Numbered from the stretch's first letter, positions 17,925 to 28,337 are shown. The stretch is 64,000 nt of DNA from Fodinisporobacter ferrooxydans (GCF_022818495.1 NZ_CP089291.1:3179501-3243500), one strand, 5' to 3'. Translations and numbers: made by a program. Notes: generated from the sequence alone by a model not told the origin.

Positions 17925-18185
17925 TTATTTTCCTTCCGATTGAATGCGGTTATACACCTGTTCCGGTGTCAGTCCGGATGCGTTTATGACAGGGCATCCG
18001 CACTGTACGGATTGCATCCCCATTAGATTCTGATCTGCACCTGAAATGACAATGGCGGAGTAGGAAGTGGAATTTGCGCTTGCATTTTGTATGGAATTCG
18101 CATCCAATGTTTCTACTTGACAACCTTGATTGCTCAAATATTCCTGCATAGGAGATAAGTTGGATTCTACACATACTTTTTTCAT
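17925..18185 (-). CDS. YkuS family (UPF0180) protein
   Basis: An 86-residue small protein of the UPF0180/YkuS family. The pattern fits: an N-terminal VCVESNLSPMQEYLSNQGCQV block, the central AIVISGADQNLMGMQ, and the C-terminal INASGLTPEQVYNRI. The function is not known. In B. subtilis ykuS follows the dapH and dapL homologues ykuQ and ykuR; here those genes lie about 12 kb away. The start is the ATG with GGGAGGAA nine bases upstream. Several cysteines (including CGCP) are unusual for the family. Confidence 0.75.
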   Translation of the reverse strand: MKKVCVESNLSPMQEYLSNQGCQVETLDANSIQNASANSTSYSAIVISGADQNLMGMQSVQCGCPVINASGLTPEQVYNRIQSEGK

Positions 18186-18259
18186 GCGACAGTTCCTCCC
18201 TTGGTCAGTCAAAGTGACGATTGTATTATGTGCGGTTGGCCAAATACTATACAAGCCGC

Positions 18260-18478
18260 TTATAAAACAGAAAAATAACCGTTTACATGTCCATCCTGGT
18301 AATCCTTAATGGAATTTTTGTATACAATGGAATTCGATTCTTTTAGAAATCGGTCAAATTCCTCTTTTGACATGGTTGCCGTCCATTTTTGGTTTGCATG
18401 TTCGTGAAACCCCCATTGATCGACATGAAGCTGCGGTATTTTTTCCAACGTTTGATTTGTTAATGACACATAGATCAC
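18260..18478 (-). CDS. small hypothetical protein
   Basis: A 72-residue acidic to neutral protein that I do not recognise. I start it at the GTG (VIYVSLTNQTLEKIPQL) because GCGGGGAATG lies just upstream on the minus strand; the frame is open further but without a convincing ribosome site. It is rich in Trp, His and Lys, with no membrane segment or Cys. It lies directly downstream of, and divergent from, the tlp gene and upstream of ykuS, so it may be the first gene of a two-gene unit with ykuS. Confidence 0.5.
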   Translation of the reverse strand: MIYVSLTNQTLEKIPQLHVDQWGFHEHANQKWTATMSKEEFDRFLKESNSIVYKNSIKDYQDGHVNGYFSVL

Positions 18479-18693
18479 GTTACATTCCCCGCTTATCTTT
18501 TGGAGTATAGTGATTCCAAACGAAATTTGCTTCCTGCTTCCTATGTGCTTTTTTCTCTTTGTAGATTGGACAATACCCGATTTCTTTATGCTGCGTGTTT
18601 TTTGCATTTCGATCCTGCATTTTCATCACATAACGAAACAGAGGTTGGTGCACAATGTAAACGCAAAACACATTGACAAGGGGGACGTTTGCG

Positions 18694-18918
18694 ATGGCAA
18701 AACCGGATGATCGTTCCGATAATGTAGAAAAACTTCAACAAATGATCGACAACACAATGGAAAATATGCGGGATACAAGGGATTATTTAAAAGCGCACAA
18801 GAGTGAAATTCGCGCAGACGAACGGACAGATCTAATCGAAAAAAATGAACGACGGGAAGAGAGCATCGAAGGATTTCGTTCTGAAATTCAAGATGAAGTA
18901 CAGGCAAGAAAACAGTAG
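18694..18918 (+). CDS. tlp: small acid-soluble spore protein Tlp
   Basis: A 74-residue highly charged protein of the Tlp family, made in the forespore. Family pattern: KPDDRSDNVEKLQQMI near the start, a helical middle, and EKNERREESIEGFRSEI near the end. The ATG at 18694 follows AAGGGGGA. Its own terminator follows. No forespore sigma-G promoter could be defined with confidence by eye. Confidence 0.88.
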   Translation: MAKPDDRSDNVEKLQQMIDNTMENMRDTRDYLKAHKSEIRADERTDLIEKNERREESIEGFRSEIQDEVQARKQ

Positions 18919-18950
18919 CACAACGAACAAATAAATAACCTGCGACATGC

Positions 18951-18977
18951 AGAGTGGCCAAAGCGCCACTCTTTTTC
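18951..18977 (+). terminator. terminator of tlp
   Basis: AGAGTGGC pairs with GCCACTCT across six bases, followed by TTTTT. Confidence 0.85.
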
Positions 18978-19196
18978 ACGTGTGGGCTGCAGTGCGGCAA
19001 ACAAGAATAACGGCAAGAGCCTGAATCGACAACAGTCGAAAACGGCAGAAAGCACAGAGCAACACAAAGCAGAACAAACTGCAGAAAAAAGAAGAAAGTC
19101 TCGCGATTACAGAGATTTTTCTGTATAATAATGATTTTGGAGAAATCACTTTATGTTTCTTGGTTTTTTACATTACACTATTGGATGTGGGTTTTC

Positions 19197-20063
19197 GTGA
19201 GTGAAACTTTACTAGATACATTAGCAAGCATTCGATTTATCGATGATTGTCTTGTACTGAATCATACCGATCCCTTATGGAATCATGCGCTGGATGAAGG
19301 AATTGCCAGCCATGTGGCGAAAAAACAGCAGCCGGCCACTGTGCGCTGCTGGCGATACCAGCGGGCGTTGATGATGGGACGGCGGGATATGCGGCTTCCC
19401 CGCATGTCCGAAGCGATTGAGTGGATCCTTGCCAAAGGCTATGATGTGGCTGTACGGCCCTGTGGCGGTGCTTGCGTGCCGCTGGATCAGGATGTTTTAA
19501 ATGTGTCTCTCATCCTTCCGGCACAGGATTATAAGGCACTTCCACTTTCTGAAGGGTTTCGTATGATGGCAAATCTTTTATCCGAATCACTCCAAAAAGT
19601 TGCGGATGTCCGCACAGGGGAAGTGGAAGGTTCGTATTGTCCAGGTGATTTCGATTTATCAGTTGATAGGATCAAGATCGCAGGCATCGCCCAACGGCGG
19701 GTGATGGGTGCTGCCATTATCCAGGCATTTCTATTGGTCAGGGGTTCCGGTGAGCAGTATTTTGATCTGATTCGCCAAATGTATGAACGTGCAGGATTGT
19801 ACGACACTATGGAGTCCCATCGCCCATTGCCGTCTTTACGGAGTGGGAGCATGGGAAGTTTGGAGGAGATCGTAAAGATAGAAATTTCACCGCAGCAAGT
19901 GACAGATCGCATCTTGCAACACCTGCAAGCAAGAGTCGGGGCAGGAAACGTATCCAGCACAAATGTCTCAACTGCAGAAATTCATGCAGCACAGATGGAA
20001 CGCCAACGGTTTCAAAGCCAATTACAGCTTGTCTGCTATTTACACGCGAATCCGAATGACTGA
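19197..20063 (+). CDS. lipL: octanoyl-[GcvH]:protein N-octanoyltransferase-like (LipL)
   Basis: A biotin/lipoate protein ligase-fold protein of about 288 residues. It resembles LipL, which moves octanoyl from GcvH to E2 subunits during lipoate synthesis in Bacilli. Conserved blocks are RPCGGACVPLDQDVLNVSL and the catalytic-cysteine segment GSYCPGDFDLSVDRIKIAGIAQRR (in two parts). The start is uncertain: the GTG at 19197 gives family length, while an in-frame ATG at 19131 would add a hydrophobic N terminus with no family counterpart. The first block has CGG where RRSGG is usual. Confidence 0.78.
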   Translation: MSETLLDTLASIRFIDDCLVLNHTDPLWNHALDEGIASHVAKKQQPATVRCWRYQRALMMGRRDMRLPRMSEAIEWILAKGYDVAVRPCGGACVPLDQDVLNVSLILPAQDYKALPLSEGFRMMANLLSESLQKVADVRTGEVEGSYCPGDFDLSVDRIKIAGIAQRRVMGAAIIQAFLLVRGSGEQYFDLIRQMYERAGLYDTMESHRPLPSLRSGSMGSLEEIVKIEISPQQVTDRILQHLQARVGAGNVSSTNVSTAEIHAAQMERQRFQSQLQLVCYLHANPND

Positions 20064-20215
20064 TCCCATGGCAAACCGATGCAAATCGCTCATTGCATGT
20101 CGCGCCAATGGTAAATCGATTGTCAAAATATGAAACCGAATGTTCATTGGGAAATATGGTACTATGAAGTGTATGGAGTGAGCATGAAATATAGAAAAAG
20201 GATGGTTCCTGTGCA

Positions 20216-22099
20216 ATGAATCAATTTGAAAGAGACGACAAAGAACAATCCGATGTCCGGGAATTTTCGATTAGCCGCTTGAATGTTTTATTTGTAATCG
20301 TATTTTTGATTTTGGTATCATTAGTCATCCGTTTGGGTTTTCTGCAATTGACAAAAGGCGCTACGTATCGTTCCCTTGCAACAGACAGCCATTTGGACCA
20401 GATGCCAATCCCGGCTCCCAGAGGGTTTATATATGACCGGAATCATCAGTTGCTCGTATCGGATAATCCGTCCTTTACATTAATGTATAGCGGCACGTTG
20501 GGGAAAGACGAACCGCAATTCAAAACGTTGGTCAACCGCATTCACAATGTCATTCCGGAAATATCCGAGGATGAAATTGGCAAGCGCATGACGGCAAATC
20601 CTTGGCTCAGTGTTACACACAGGGTGTATACGGGATTGAATGAGAAACAAGTCTCTTTTATCCGTGAGCATCAGAATGATTTTCCCGGATGCAATATTAT
20701 TGAGGAGCCGCAGCGAAATTATTTAAATGGAGATTTGGCGGGCCATGTCATTGGCTATCTGAATTCCATTCCAGGGGATAAGGCCAGTTCTTATGAGCAG
20801 CAAGGGTATCAAAAAGACGATAAAGTCGGCATGGCCGGCGTCGAGATGCAATATGAGTCCTATTTGCGGGGAAAAGATGGAAGGCTGACAGTGCAAGTCG
20901 ACAGCAACAATCATCTCGTGCATAATTTTGGCATGGACCCGGCTCCCGTTAAAGGAGATGACCTGATTCTAAATATTGACAGCGGATTGCAGCAAGCGAT
21001 GCAAGCCATATTGCAACAGTCCGTATTGGATTTGCAGAAAAAAGGAAAGCCGGCAAAGACAGCGACCGCAGTAGCCATGAATCCAAGTACGGGTGAAATC
21101 TATGCGATGGCAAGTTATCCCTACTTTAATCCGCAATGGTTCGTGGAAGGGATCGGCAAGCATATGCAGCAATGGTATGTTTCGCAAAATAACTGGGCCA
21201 TTCAGGGACTGTATCCGCCGGGCTCGACAGAAAAACCTTTAACAGCCATGGCAGCATTGCAAGATGGCGTAATTACCAAAAATACTTCGATTGACGATAG
21301 CGGCGAATTCGTTTGGGATGGCGGGCATTTCCACGACTGGGTCTTGTCCGGTCATGGAAAAGTGGATGTAGAACGGGCATTGGCAGTATCCTGCGATACG
21401 TTTTTCTATAATGTAAATTATTGGTTTGCAGGCGAGAGCGACGGACCAAAAGCACACTCCCACGTGATGGATCGATTGCGGTATTATCAGCAGGCGTTTG
21501 GGCTTGGGGTGCCGAAGACGGGGACAGGCATTGATTTGCCGTATGAAGCTTCCGGATTTTTATCCGATGGCGGCAATCCCGGCGACTTGATGTTCGCAGC
21601 CATCGGACAGGATGAAGAATTTACACCGATCTCCCTTGCCCAGTATACAAGTGCGATTGCCAACGGTGGAAAGCGCATGGAACCGCATATTGTGAAACAA
21701 ATTGTCGATGCAAACGGACATGTGGTAAAAGAGTTTCAGCCAAACGTGCTGAATACCGTTCCGGTAAGTCCGGAGAATCTCAAGATCGTGCAAGAAGGCA
21801 TGCAGCGCGTAGTCACGGACCCGGACGGTACGGCACATTATATATTCCTTGGCGCTCCCTATACGGTAGCCGGAAAAACGGGTACGGCCGAAGTCGGTAC
21901 GGTACCCAACAACAATGATACATCTGTCTTTATCGGTTATGCACCTGTGGATCATCCGCAAATCGCCATTTCTGTCGTGGTGCCGGCGGGCGGTCACAGC
22001 AGCGACAGCATCGGGCCGATTTCCAGAGGGATTTTTGATTATTATTTTCAGCACATGGCCAATCAGCAAACGGCCGCTGCTGTCCAAGGGAAACAATAA
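20216..22099 (+). CDS. penicillin-binding protein 2-type transpeptidase
   Basis: A 627-residue class B penicillin-binding protein that cross-links peptidoglycan on the outer face of the membrane. One N-terminal membrane helix is at about residues 22-45 (LNVLFVIVFLILVSLVIRL). A PBP dimerisation domain with the PRGFIYDRNHQLL block follows, then the transpeptidase domain. It carries SxxK as STEK at about residue 338, SCD as the second motif, and KTGT at about residue 557. The SxD second motif is normal for the PBP2 (MrdA) class. The gene stands alone, without rodA or mre genes. Confidence 0.88.
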   Translation: MNQFERDDKEQSDVREFSISRLNVLFVIVFLILVSLVIRLGFLQLTKGATYRSLATDSHLDQMPIPAPRGFIYDRNHQLLVSDNPSFTLMYSGTLGKDEPQFKTLVNRIHNVIPEISEDEIGKRMTANPWLSVTHRVYTGLNEKQVSFIREHQNDFPGCNIIEEPQRNYLNGDLAGHVIGYLNSIPGDKASSYEQQGYQKDDKVGMAGVEMQYESYLRGKDGRLTVQVDSNNHLVHNFGMDPAPVKGDDLILNIDSGLQQAMQAILQQSVLDLQKKGKPAKTATAVAMNPSTGEIYAMASYPYFNPQWFVEGIGKHMQQWYVSQNNWAIQGLYPPGSTEKPLTAMAALQDGVITKNTSIDDSGEFVWDGGHFHDWVLSGHGKVDVERALAVSCDTFFYNVNYWFAGESDGPKAHSHVMDRLRYYQQAFGLGVPKTGTGIDLPYEASGFLSDGGNPGDLMFAAIGQDEEFTPISLAQYTSAIANGGKRMEPHIVKQIVDANGHVVKEFQPNVLNTVPVSPENLKIVQEGMQRVVTDPDGTAHYIFLGAPYTVAGKTGTAEVGTVPNNNDTSVFIGYAPVDHPQIAISVVVPAGGHSSDSIGPISRGIFDYYFQHMANQQTAAAVQGKQ

Positions 22100-22183
22100 G
22101 CAGAAACAATCATGGGATCGGGATCGGAACCGAAAATGAAAATTGAAAATGAAACGATAAAGATCAAAAATGAAGCGAAAATG

Positions 22184-22228
22184 CAAAAGGATGGAAGAAA
22201 CGGTACAGTTTCTCCCATCCTTTTGTTT
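22184..22228. terminator. bidirectional terminator between PBP2 and the U32 peptidase
   Basis: CAAAAGGATGG plus AAGAAAC pairs with GTTTCTC plus CCATCCTTTTG around a six-base loop, with A and T tracts on both sides. It separates two convergent genes. Confidence 0.85.
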
Positions 22229-22250
22229 GCCACCTCACGACACTATATGG

Positions 22251-24827
22251 TTATTTATCCACATTGCCTACCTTGTCCAATTGACCGCGGGTTACGCCGA
22301 GCTGATTGATGGCATTCAATTGCTTCCAGACGGAACGGCCAGGGATTTCTCCGGCCAACGCCCGCTGGTACAGGCGAATGACTTCAAGCACTTTCTCGCC
22401 GGGCTCTTCCAAAAATTCAATCCGAAATCGCCGGATGCCGAGAGATCGAAACTCTTCCAGATATTCGGAACCCGATTGCTCGACTGCATGAAAAACGGTA
22501 TTGCGGCAGCCGGTATCGACCCGTACCGGATGTTCAAAGCCAACCCGGTCTTTCAGCGAGACCCGGTGTTCTTCACAAGGGCGCCCGCAATTGGTATAGT
22601 CCGTTCCTTCGCTTAAAAACGTACAGTACACACAATGCTCTGTATGGAACATCGGCATATGCTGATGAATCACCAATTCCATATGCGCCGCAGGAGAATT
22701 GCGCAACAGATCGATCATTTGCTGTACGTTCAGATCATAGGAAGGTGTTACATACTCGCAGCCGCGCTCCAAAAACAATTCGGCCGCTTTATGATTGGCG
22801 ATATTTAATGAAAAATCACCGATCAAAGGAATGCTGCAGCCATGATTGCGATACTGCCATAACGCACCTGTATTCCGTACAAGAATCGCGTCTGGACGCA
22901 AAAGTTCGATCGCTTTCAAGATCCCATGCTCGTCAGGCATCAAAATCCTCGGCGTGGCAAGTGCGATCGCTTTACCGTAGGAGCGGGCCGTTTCGACTGC
23001 CATCCGGTACTGCTTGGTAAATTCAAAATCTGCATAAATCCACTGCACATCCGTCCCGCAGGCAGCTTCCACCTGCTCTATGGTGCGGCAGAGTATGACC
23101 AACTGTGGTGTTTCGGCATACGCCCCATAGAATGGACGTTGGCGATTCAAGGAGTCATGCGATCCAGGAGCCGACTCCATGAATGGCTGTCGGGAAATGT
23201 TTGTTTCCCCACGCGGACCTGTTGACGATTTCCGTCTTTGATAGACAGGCGGCGCCTTGCGCAGCGTTTCCAGTTGTACGACAGCTTCCCGGCGCATCCG
23301 GTTCAATTCTTTGACAGGCAAGATGACATCGGAACCCAGTTGTTCCGTATCCAATTGTTCCAAATAAAAAATGGTGCCGCCCAATCTCCCCAATTGTTCT
23401 TGCAGCAGTTCCGCTGTCAAGGGCCGCTTTACCGCTTGCTCCAACGGTTGGCAAGAAGCGATGGCCACAGAATGTCCGGTCAGCCGATCTGTCCAGACGG
23501 TTTGCAGTTCCTCTCCGATATTTCCAGATACCTCGATCTGCAGGGGGAATTCGCGAAACGGTTGATCGGTCTCAAAGGTTTTACGCAGCCTGCGGTCCAG
23601 TTCCGGATCGCTCGTTTTCCAAATGCGATCCCCGATATGAATGTTCCGCAAATGGATCGCGTTGCGCCCGAACTGCAATTCATAGGTGCCTGCTTCGACT
23701 TCTCCCTCGATTTTTTGTTTCTTCCGAAAAATCTCATAGACGCGGCCGCCTTCTTCGTTTTTTGTCGGATCTCCGGCATCGAATACGATTCCGTCCCCGC
23801 GTTTTAACGGATTTTCGATCTCACACAGCACGCCCGTCGGCAAAACTTTTACGACACGTCCCAAAAACACGCCGCGGCTTTTCGGAAACGTGCCTTCCAC
23901 CAGCTGCTTGTTGTTGGTGCCCTGTAAGAATCCGTGTGTAAAGCCTCTGGAAAAGCTTTGCTGCAACTCCCGCAGTGTTTGCGCCGAGATGTTGACTGCC
24001 TTTTTCTCCATGTATTCGTCGATGGCGTGCCGGTATTTGCTGACGACGTTTGCGACATATTCGGGAGATTTCAAACGTCCTTCGATTTTGAAAGATGTCA
24101 CGCCTGCTTCGATCAGTTCCGGTATCAGGTCGATGGCTGCCAGATCTTTCGGTGAAAGCAAGTATGCGACATGGCCCATGTCTTGTTTTTCACCGTCGCA
24201 AATCAGATCATAGGGCAACCGGCAAGCTTGCGCACATTCGCCGCGGTTGGCCGAGCGTCCGCCCCAAACTTCGGAAGTCAGGCATTGGCCGGAGTAGGAT
24301 ACGCAAAGGGCGCCATGAACGAAGACTTCCAGCGGCAGCTTTGTGCGATTGCTGATCTTGGCAATCTGTTTCAGGTTGTTTTCCCGTCCGAGGACGACTC
24401 GTTCCATGCCAAATGGGCGGATGAATTCCACTGCTTCCGGAGAAGTAACAGTCATTTGCGTAGAGCCGTGAATCGGAAAATCGGGCGATAATTCGCGGAT
24501 CAGCTTGACAAGCCCCAAATCCTGAACGATCACGGCATCCACGCCGGCATCCATACATACTTCGATCAAGCGTTTCGCATCTTCCAGTTCATTTTCAAAA
24601 ATCAGGATGTTAAACGTCAAAAATCCTTTGACGCCGTACAAGTGCAAAAATGACAGGATGTCCGGCAATTCGTCTATGACAAAGTTTTTCGCTCTTGCCC
24701 TTGCATTGAATTTTTGGACGCCAAAATATACGGCATCTGCGCCATTGGCAACGGCTGCGCGAAGACATTCCCAGTTGCCGGCAGGTGCAAGCAGTTCAAC
24801 TGTATTCTGTTTGTCAATTCGTATCAT
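22251..24827 (-). CDS. U32 family peptidase, RlhA-like with DUF3656
   Basis: An 858-residue U32-family protein. The N-terminal ELLAPAGNWECLRAAVANGADAVYFG region (in blocks) and the signature EVFVHGALCVSYSGQC are clear, with conserved cysteines for an iron-sulfur cluster. A long C-terminal part includes a DUF3656-like domain and a second cysteine set (HCVYC, CGRPC). Long versions like this resemble RlhA, which hydroxylates a 23S rRNA cytidine; shorter U32 proteins such as TrhP act on tRNA. A true protease role is less likely. The gene is single, convergent with PBP2 and divergent from pcrA. Confidence 0.85.
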   Translation of the reverse strand: MIRIDKQNTVELLAPAGNWECLRAAVANGADAVYFGVQKFNARARAKNFVIDELPDILSFLHLYGVKGFLTFNILIFENELEDAKRLIEVCMDAGVDAVIVQDLGLVKLIRELSPDFPIHGSTQMTVTSPEAVEFIRPFGMERVVLGRENNLKQIAKISNRTKLPLEVFVHGALCVSYSGQCLTSEVWGGRSANRGECAQACRLPYDLICDGEKQDMGHVAYLLSPKDLAAIDLIPELIEAGVTSFKIEGRLKSPEYVANVVSKYRHAIDEYMEKKAVNISAQTLRELQQSFSRGFTHGFLQGTNNKQLVEGTFPKSRGVFLGRVVKVLPTGVLCEIENPLKRGDGIVFDAGDPTKNEEGGRVYEIFRKKQKIEGEVEAGTYELQFGRNAIHLRNIHIGDRIWKTSDPELDRRLRKTFETDQPFREFPLQIEVSGNIGEELQTVWTDRLTGHSVAIASCQPLEQAVKRPLTAELLQEQLGRLGGTIFYLEQLDTEQLGSDVILPVKELNRMRREAVVQLETLRKAPPVYQRRKSSTGPRGETNISRQPFMESAPGSHDSLNRQRPFYGAYAETPQLVILCRTIEQVEAACGTDVQWIYADFEFTKQYRMAVETARSYGKAIALATPRILMPDEHGILKAIELLRPDAILVRNTGALWQYRNHGCSIPLIGDFSLNIANHKAAELFLERGCEYVTPSYDLNVQQMIDLLRNSPAAHMELVIHQHMPMFHTEHCVYCTFLSEGTDYTNCGRPCEEHRVSLKDRVGFEHPVRVDTGCRNTVFHAVEQSGSEYLEEFRSLGIRRFRIEFLEEPGEKVLEVIRLYQRALAGEIPGRSVWKQLNAINQLGVTRGQLDKVGNVDK

Positions 24828-25158
24828 GAACCAGCTTCCTCACGATCTGTTTCTTGATTTTTTTCGATTGTTCGAACCGTGTTTTAAATTCCAATGTGGA
24901 TGGCCTAACCACATTTTGAATGTGCGCCAATCTGATTTTTACTTATTTTTCCGTTTTTTAATTTCATTGCTTACTTTGCAAATTGGCATTCTATCATTTT
25001 ACCATAAAACATGATTTTCTTGCTTGCTACCCGCTTCAAATGTTCCAAATGAAACAGGTTCCATGACTGTTTTTCCGCAAAAGAGCATCTATTGTCCTGA
25101 TACTTGAAACGTGGTATTGTTAAAATTGCATGTCCTTTCATTAGGAGGTAATTGGAAT

Positions 25159-27282
25159 TTGTTGACGGCAAATATGATTACAGATGGATTGAACCCGGAA
25201 CAGACACTTGCGGTCCGAACAACGGAAGGCCCTCTGTTAGTCCTGGCAGGCGCAGGCTCTGGAAAAACGAGCGTGTTGACAAGGCGGATCGCATATATCA
25301 TCGGAGAAAGACGGGTAGACCCCTGGAACGTATTGGCGATTACGTTTACCAATAAAGCAGCACGGGAAATGAATGAGCGGATTGTCAAATTGGTGGGAAA
25401 AAAAGCCGGTGATATATGGATCGGCACATTTCACTCCATTTGTGTGAAAATTCTGCGCAGAGAAGCTGAGCGAATCGGATATTCGCCAACGTTTACCATA
25501 TTGGACAGCGATGATCAAATGACTCTGATCAAACAAAGCATGCTGGATTTAAATTATGATTTGAAGCAATACGAGCCGGAGCTTATTCATTATAAAATAT
25601 CGCAAATGAAAAATGAACTGGAAGCGGCAGATGATGTTGCCGCGACCGCAAAACGTTCCTTGTTGGACCAGGTTGTCGCAAGTACATACCGTTTATACCA
25701 AAGGCGGCTAAAAGACTCCAATGCCTTTGATTTTGATGATCTGATCGGCAAAACGATCGAACTCTTTTCTGAACACCCGGATGTACTGCAGCAATATCAG
25801 GAAAAATTTCGTTATATACATGTCGATGAGTATCAGGATACCAATCGGGCTCAATATCAGCTGGTGCAGTTGCTGGCGCAGCGATATCGGAATATATGCG
25901 TGGTCGGCGACGCAGATCAGGCGATTTATCGCTGGCGTGGTGCGGATATCTCGAATATCTTGAATTTTGAGCGGGATTATCCGGAAGCGCAAGTAGTCAA
26001 ACTGGAACAAAATTACCGTTCGACAGAAACGATTTTACATGCCGCCAATGCGGTCATTCGACATAATTCGCAACGCAAAGAGAAGAATCTTTGGTCGGGC
26101 AATGAAAAAGGCGCAAACATCCAGATTTTTGCCGCATTGGATCAGGAAGATGAAGGATTCTATGTGGCGCAAACCATTCAAAACCATGTGCAAAATGATG
26201 GGAAGTATCAGGATTGTGCGGTTTTATACCGGGCCAATTCCCAATCCCGGGCGATTGAAGAAGCGTTTTTGCAGGCAGCCATTCCCTATCGGATTCTCGG
26301 CGGGATGACGTTCTACGACCGTCGGGAAATCAAAAATCTCATGGCCTATTTAAAAGTACTAAGCAATCCGCAAGACGAAATCTCTTTGCTGCGGATTATC
26401 AATGTACCCAAGCGATCGATCGGGGATAGCACAGTCAAACGCTTGCTGGATTATGCCCATGAGCAGGAACTGACGCTTTTGCAAGCATTGGGACATGGAG
26501 AAAAGGTCGGCTTGTCCGGACGTGCGGCACAAGCCGTACTGGAGTTTCATCGTCTGTTGGAACAATTGGCGGATATGCAGGAAGGTCTCACAGTCACAGA
26601 GTTTGTAAGTTTGGTTTTACAGCGAACCGGCTTGCGCGATCTATACCTGCATCATCCCAAAGAAGAAGAGCGCAATCGCGCAGACAACCTGGACGAATTT
26701 TTGACAGTGACCCGGTCCTTTGACAGACGTCATCCCAATCGGCGTGTCAGCGATTTTTTGGCAGAAGTATCTCTCCTTAGCGACATTGATAAAGGTTCGG
26801 ATCAGGAAGAAGCCAAAGTGCAAATGATGACACTTCATGCGTCGAAAGGTCTGGAATTTGACGTCGTGTTCATCGTCGGCTTCGAAGAGGGAATTTTTCC
26901 GCACCAGCGTTCGATGTTCGACAGCGAAGGAATTGAGGAAGAGCGGAATTTATGTTATGTGGGCATTACACGTGCACGCAAACAATTGTTTATCACATAT
27001 TGTACAGAACGAACCATTTATGGACAAATGCAGATCAACGATCCGTCCCGGTTTTTACTGGAGATTCCGGAAGATTTGACGGACCGGCATGTGTCAAATT
27101 CGATGTATGATACAAATTGGTCGATTGGGGATCGTGTACAGCATCCCAAATGGGGCATTGGTGTGATCCTGGACATTCGAAAACAGGAAGAGGAATCCGT
27201 GTTGCAAATCCAATTTCAATCGAAAATCGGCTGCCAGGACGTGCTGCCGGGTAAAATACGGCTAAAACGCGTGGATGCGTAA
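25159..27282 (+). CDS. pcrA: ATP-dependent DNA helicase PcrA
   Basis: A 707-residue UvrD/PcrA 3'-5' helicase used in repair and rolling-circle replication. Motifs in order are GAGSGKTSVL (Walker A), ITFTNKAAREM, DEYQDTN, GDADQAIYRWRGAD, LEQNYRS, LHASKGLEFD and YVGITRAR. A C-terminal domain with GDRVQHPKWGIGVI is typical of PcrA. I start at the TTG at 25159, nine bases after AGGAGGT; the first in-frame ATG (25174) is too far from that site. It is followed by greA rather than ligA. The 330-base gap before it holds the divergent promoters of pcrA and the U32 gene, and I see nothing else there. Confidence 0.92.
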   Translation: MLTANMITDGLNPEQTLAVRTTEGPLLVLAGAGSGKTSVLTRRIAYIIGERRVDPWNVLAITFTNKAAREMNERIVKLVGKKAGDIWIGTFHSICVKILRREAERIGYSPTFTILDSDDQMTLIKQSMLDLNYDLKQYEPELIHYKISQMKNELEAADDVAATAKRSLLDQVVASTYRLYQRRLKDSNAFDFDDLIGKTIELFSEHPDVLQQYQEKFRYIHVDEYQDTNRAQYQLVQLLAQRYRNICVVGDADQAIYRWRGADISNILNFERDYPEAQVVKLEQNYRSTETILHAANAVIRHNSQRKEKNLWSGNEKGANIQIFAALDQEDEGFYVAQTIQNHVQNDGKYQDCAVLYRANSQSRAIEEAFLQAAIPYRILGGMTFYDRREIKNLMAYLKVLSNPQDEISLLRIINVPKRSIGDSTVKRLLDYAHEQELTLLQALGHGEKVGLSGRAAQAVLEFHRLLEQLADMQEGLTVTEFVSLVLQRTGLRDLYLHHPKEEERNRADNLDEFLTVTRSFDRRHPNRRVSDFLAEVSLLSDIDKGSDQEEAKVQMMTLHASKGLEFDVVFIVGFEEGIFPHQRSMFDSEGIEEERNLCYVGITRARKQLFITYCTERTIYGQMQINDPSRFLLEIPEDLTDRHVSNSMYDTNWSIGDRVQHPKWGIGVILDIRKQEEESVLQIQFQSKIGCQDVLPGKIRLKRVDA

Positions 27283-27477
27283 TGTTCGCAGTTTTGACGA
27301 TTTTATTTAGGAGAAAGTCCATTGACAAATCCTGAATAGGCTGGTAAAAATTTAAGATAATGATAAGAAACTTAACAAACGAAAGAAAGCCAAAAAAATT
27401 TCTTGTCGGATTGAAGTGTAAAATTTGCTTCAATGTCCTAAGATAAGATATCGGGTTTTTGGAAAGGGGAAAAGAAA

Positions 27478-27948
27478 ATGGCGAAACAGTTTTACGTGAC
27501 ACCTGAGGGATTGAAAAAGCTCGAAGAGGAGCTGGAATATTTAAAGACGACAAAGCGTGCGGAAGTCAAAGAACGATTGAAAATTGCCCGCAGTTACGGG
27601 GATTTAAGTGAAAACAGCGAATACGAAGCGGCGAAAGATGAGCAGGGGATGGTCGAATCTCGGATTGTCATGCTGGAAAATCAACTGCGGAATGCTGTGT
27701 TAATTCGCGACGAGGATCGCGTACAAGGAATTGTGACACTTGGTTCGACTGTGACGATTCAAGAAATTCCAGAGGGAGAAGAAGAGACGTATACGATCGT
27801 TGGTCCAGCGGAAGCGGATCCCCTGGAAGGGCGTATTTCCAACGAATCCCCCATCGGTCAAAGCTTGCTCGGCAAAGTTCAGGGCGATATGATTCAGGTG
27901 CCGGCGCCTGGCGGAGAAATTCAATTTAAAATTTTGCAAGTGTCTTAG
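27478..27948 (+). CDS. greA: transcription elongation factor GreA
   Basis: A 156-residue GreA that stimulates transcript cleavage by backtracked RNA polymerase. The N-terminal coiled coil carries the acidic tip [17 protein letters not shown], and the C-terminal FKBP-like domain ends with [24 protein letters not shown]. Length is as usual. AAAGGGGAAAAGAAA precedes the ATG. The 195-base gap after pcrA suggests its own promoter. Confidence 0.95.
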   Translation: MAKQFYVTPEGLKKLEEELEYLKTTKRAEVKERLKIARSYGDLSENSEYEAAKDEQGMVESRIVMLENQLRNAVLIRDEDRVQGIVTLGSTVTIQEIPEGEEETYTIVGPAEADPLEGRISNESPIGQSLLGKVQGDMIQVPAPGGEIQFKILQVS

Positions 27949-28115
27949 GATTTCTTTATTTACCAATACGCAAAAACGCTTTCATTTTGATAAAAATCTC
28001 CTTGTTTGCGCATCCTATCAAATGTCTGTTTCGTCTGTTTCCAAACAGAACCAAGCGTGTCTGGTTTTGAAACAGCGTTGATGAAGGAATGTTGCAAACA
28101 AGGAGCGATGTATAG

Positions 28116-28337
28116 GTGGATTGGCAGATATCACTGGAAAGCACATTAGCAGCGAAAGGGCATGCCATGCTGCGTATTGACGGACAGCAATGGCGAGTCC
28201 AACAAGACAATCGCGGAAACATTCAATTTAACAGTGAGTATGGTCGTACAGAAACCTTTGATTCCTTTGCCCAATTGACCAATGCGATCTATTCCTGGTA
28301 TGAAGATCCCAAAATAATGGTTTTGAATTCTCATTGA
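28116..28337 (+). CDS. small hypothetical protein
   Basis: A 73-residue protein I do not recognise, with start GTG after AAGGAGCGATGTATAG. It has no membrane segment or Cys, and a Trp-rich ending (AIYSWYEDPKIM). The last codons and the stop lie inside the first unit of a 23-bp tandem duplication, so the C terminus may be recently altered. The earlier ATG at 28109 is out of frame. Coding is plausible from the ribosome site and codon pattern only. Confidence 0.5.
   Translation: MDWQISLESTLAAKGHAMLRIDGQQWRVQQDNRGNIQFNSEYGRTETFDSFAQLTNAIYSWYEDPKIMVLNSH

Noticed and set aside
20216-22099. SCD instead of SxN in PBP2 as a defective active site
   Set aside because: SxD is the normal second motif in the PBP2 (MrdA) class, so this is not a defect.
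22251-24827. Secreted collagenase-type protease
   Set aside because: Although U32 members are named peptidases, there is no signal peptide, and the long form with a C-terminal extension fits RNA-modifying RlhA-like proteins better.
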